From: Novosphingobium subterraneum
GTDB taxonomy: Bacteria; Pseudomonadota; Alphaproteobacteria; Sphingomonadales; Sphingomonadaceae
Reading direction: 5' to 3'
Assembly: GCF_000807925.1 (NCBI RefSeq)
Contig: NZ_JRVC01000031.1
Location: 1-48,054, forward strand
DNA length: 48,054 nucleotides
Shown: piece after piece, positions 47,955 to 48,054 of the stretch
How positions within the stretch are numbered: position 1 is the first letter of the stretch
How the letters are laid out: every line of letters starts with the position of its first letter
Position numbers and translations under genes: made by a program
The notes under the pieces: generated by a model
What the model saw: only the letters and a program-made list of their open reading frames with translations
The model's database searches: none
Told to the model about the DNA's origin: nothing

Positions 47955-48054
47955 ATGTGCGGAATCATCGGAATCGTCGGCAAGGAACAGGTGGCAGACC
48001 GGCTGGTCGATGGCCTGCGGCGGATGGAATATCGCGGCTATGACTCGGCGGGCA
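47955..48054 (+). CDS. glmS: Glutamine-fructose-6-phosphate aminotransferase GlmS (5' part)
   Basis: The ATG at 47955 begins MCGIIGIVGKEQVADRLVDG and continues to the right edge (33 codons seen). The N-terminal Cys2 is the nucleophile of the glutaminase domain and RRMEYRGYDSAG is typical of GlmS. It makes glucosamine 6-phosphate, the substrate leading through GlmM to GlmU, encoded 1.2 kb upstream. Partial. Confidence 0.96.
   Translation, partial: MCGIIGIVGKEQVADRLVDGLRRMEYRGYDSAG

Overview
The window reads as a high-GC alphaproteobacterial chromosome, most likely a sphingomonad (Novosphingobium-like). This rests on the gene set (paired Crp/Fnr regulators with DUF4142 and hemerythrin stress genes, a large TonB-dependent receptor, BigR-type sulfide genes, tandem class-V aminotransferases), on GC-rich codon use and on long antisense shadow ORFs. 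No insertion sequence, phage gene or CRISPR array was seen. All family names come from reading the proteins and from memory of the families; no search was run.

Region 1 (1-7.7 kb) holds stress and housekeeping genes: the end of an unrecognised protein, two similar Crp/Fnr regulators, a DUF4142 lipoprotein, a hemerythrin-domain protein fused in frame to a repeat-rich tail, an SRPBCC protein overlapping a zinc alcohol dehydrogenase, a DUF6766 membrane protein with a possible general-stress (EcfG) promoter, a CinA-type amidase and a tRNA-Pro(TGG) with an encoded CCA end.

Region 2 (8-25.6 kb) is the most interesting part: a catabolic cluster that parallels the Pseudomonas putida camphor (cam) pathway. 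It has a CYP101-family P450, a putidaredoxin-like [2Fe-2S] ferredoxin, a zinc alcohol dehydrogenase, a luciferase-like flavin monooxygenase resembling diketocamphane monooxygenase, a flavin reductase, a 545-residue Baeyer-Villiger monooxygenase that reads like OTEMO, an acyl-CoA synthetase, two crotonases, an SDR, an SMP-30 lactonase, a flavin-supply enzyme of RibBX type, a TonB-dependent receptor, a VOC protein and two TetR regulators. The inferred route is ketone hydroxylation, oxidation to a diketone, first ring oxygenation, CoA activation, second ring oxygenation and beta-oxidation. An inverted repeat of form CTAAT-N4-ATTAG occurs in all four promoter regions between 10.0 and 17.7 kb and looks like the operator of one TetR regulator. 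A second motif, TGGCTTAA, marks the other TetR gene and its divergent target. No ferredoxin reductase is present, so that electron-transfer partner must be encoded elsewhere.

Region 3 (26-35.5 kb) contains a sulfide-response module (BigR-type ArsR regulator, persulfide-dioxygenase-like hydrolase, TauE/SafE exporter). A same-strand run follows: a gluconate-dehydrogenase-like GMC enzyme with its small subunit, an MFS exporter, an HD protein with possible diiron ligands and an acyl-CoA synthetase. An alpha/beta hydrolase lies opposite.

Region 4 (35.6-48 kb) is mostly core metabolism: two overlapping cysteine-desulfurase-like genes with a ferredoxin, an MscS channel, an iron-type alcohol dehydrogenase, malate synthase G, ksgA-pdxA-gph, glmU, a DUF3597 protein, a VapBC toxin-antitoxin pair and the start of glmS. 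Several convergent gene pairs are separated by strong hairpins.
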